This document shows, one piece after another, positions 5,436 through 5,988 of a stretch of DNA of 5,988 bases. Within the stretch, counting starts at the first letter, position 1; each line of letters starts with the position of its first letter. Under the pieces are notes generated by a model, which saw only the letters and a list, made by a program, of their open reading frames with translations, had not been told where the DNA came from and made no database searches. A program made the translations under genes and the position numbers. Origin of the DNA: Bacillota bacterium (GTDB lineage Bacteria > Bacillota > Clostridia > Oscillospirales > Butyricicoccaceae); the NCBI GenBank assembly GCA_030705725.1, contig JAUZPW010000097.1:1-5988 (forward strand). Direction: 5' to 3'.

Positions 5436-5988
5436 TTACAACATCAAAGAGCAGATCATTTCGGAAAACTCGACGGGGTTCTCTACCGGCAGGCCCTCAA
5501 TTAGAAGCGCCTGATTATAAAGCAGGGAGGCATATTTTTCAATTTTGCTCTTATCTTCGGCGCAGGCTTTCTTAAGAACTTCAAAAACGGGGTGAGAGGA
5601 GTTGATTTCGAGAACCCTAGTAGCTTTTACCTTCTGATCGACCGGCATTGCGTTAAGTATTTTTTCCATCTCGAGCGAGACCTCGCCGGAAGCCGTCAGG
5701 CAGACGGGATGGGATTTAAGCCGTCCGGAAAGGCGAACCTCGCTGACTTTTCCGGACAGGGCGTCCTTTATTGAGTCCAACAGAGCGCGGCTCTCTTCCT
5801 CTGTTTTCTTAAGCTCCTGCTTTTCCTCTTCGTCGCCGAGGTTCAAGTCTTTGGACGAGACGGAAAGGAATTCGTTTCCGTCAATATCGCCGATCATGCG
5901 AAGAGCGAACTCGTCTATATCGTCGGTGCAGAAAAGAATCTCATAGCCCTTGTCGCGCACAAGCTCGGTCTGGGGCAAAAGATCAATC
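5436..5988 (-). CDS. htpG: Molecular chaperone HtpG (Hsp90), C-terminal part; gene runs off the right edge
   Basis: The minus strand encodes the last 183 residues of an Hsp90-type chaperone; the 5' part lies beyond the window. The visible part begins IDLLPQTELVRDKGYEILF, then TDDIDEFALRMI, the conserved end of the Hsp90 middle domain. An acidic, charged linker follows (GDEEEKQELKKTEEE), then the C-terminal dimerisation domain (SGRLKSHPVCLTA, LEINSSHPVFEVL, and the final helix region SLLYNQALLIEGLPVENP). Bacterial HtpG is usually 600-650 residues, so about 30 percent is seen. It is an ATP-driven cytosolic chaperone that remodels client proteins with DnaK. A TTG at 5978 could be mistaken for a start but is an internal leucine codon. 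The gene converges on the upstream operon and has lost its nearby terminator to the insertion sequence. HtpG identification is strong from the DKGYE/TDDIDEF and HPVFE motifs. Confidence 0.9.
   Translation of the reverse strand, partial: IDLLPQTELVRDKGYEILFCTDDIDEFALRMIGDIDGNEFLSVSSKDLNLGDEEEKQELKKTEEESRALLDSIKDALSGKVSEVRLSGRLKSHPVCLTASGEVSLEMEKILNAMPVDQKVKATRVLEINSSHPVFEVLKKACAEDKSKIEKYASLLYNQALLIEGLPVENPVEFSEMICSLML

Noticed and set aside
5592..5774. Plus-strand 60-codon open frame inside htpG
   Set aside because: It is antisense to the conserved C-terminal Hsp90 domain with no start signals or recognisable domain.

Overview
The window looks like chromosomal DNA from an anaerobic Gram-positive bacterium of the Clostridia, probably an uncultured gut-type lineage. 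This is an inference from gene content: a flavin reductase-rubredoxin fusion, a small TM1266/ACT-like protein, a membrane-anchored deacetylase-like protein and a clostridial-style HtpG C-terminus. Genes are tightly packed, spacers are short, and Shine-Dalgarno sequences are purine-rich. No sequence search was possible, so all names rest on motifs.

Positions 20-4083 hold five plus-strand genes with gaps of only about 9 to 46 bases, so they probably form one transcription unit. They are, in order: a metal-dependent amidohydrolase (20-814), a flavin reductase/rubredoxin redox protein (835-1464), a sugar-phosphate-type nucleotidyltransferase (1474-2385), a membrane-anchored divergent polysaccharide deacetylase (2409-3788), and an 82-residue ACT-like small protein (3835-4083). 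They do not make an obvious single pathway and look like a housekeeping cluster. The deacetylase gene has no ATG, GTG or TTG before its membrane anchor; the best start is an ATA codon at 2409.

Positions 4109-5398 are a complete 1290-bp IS3-family insertion sequence. It has 25-bp imperfect terminal inverted repeats, a 4-bp CAGA target duplication, and orfA/orfB in the -1 arrangement with an intact DD(35)E triad. It sits in the loop of what was a 16-bp-stem bidirectional intrinsic terminator; the two arms now lie at 4087-4102 and 5406-5421, about 1.3 kb apart.

Positions 5436-5988 hold the 3' end of a minus-strand htpG (Hsp90) gene running off the right edge. It converges on the operon and would have shared the split terminator. 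I see no tRNA, rRNA, CRISPR array or phage genes. I did not find a convincing new multi-gene system. The features most worth a second look are the split terminator, the non-canonical start, and the IS hairpin that would hide the orfA ribosome binding site.
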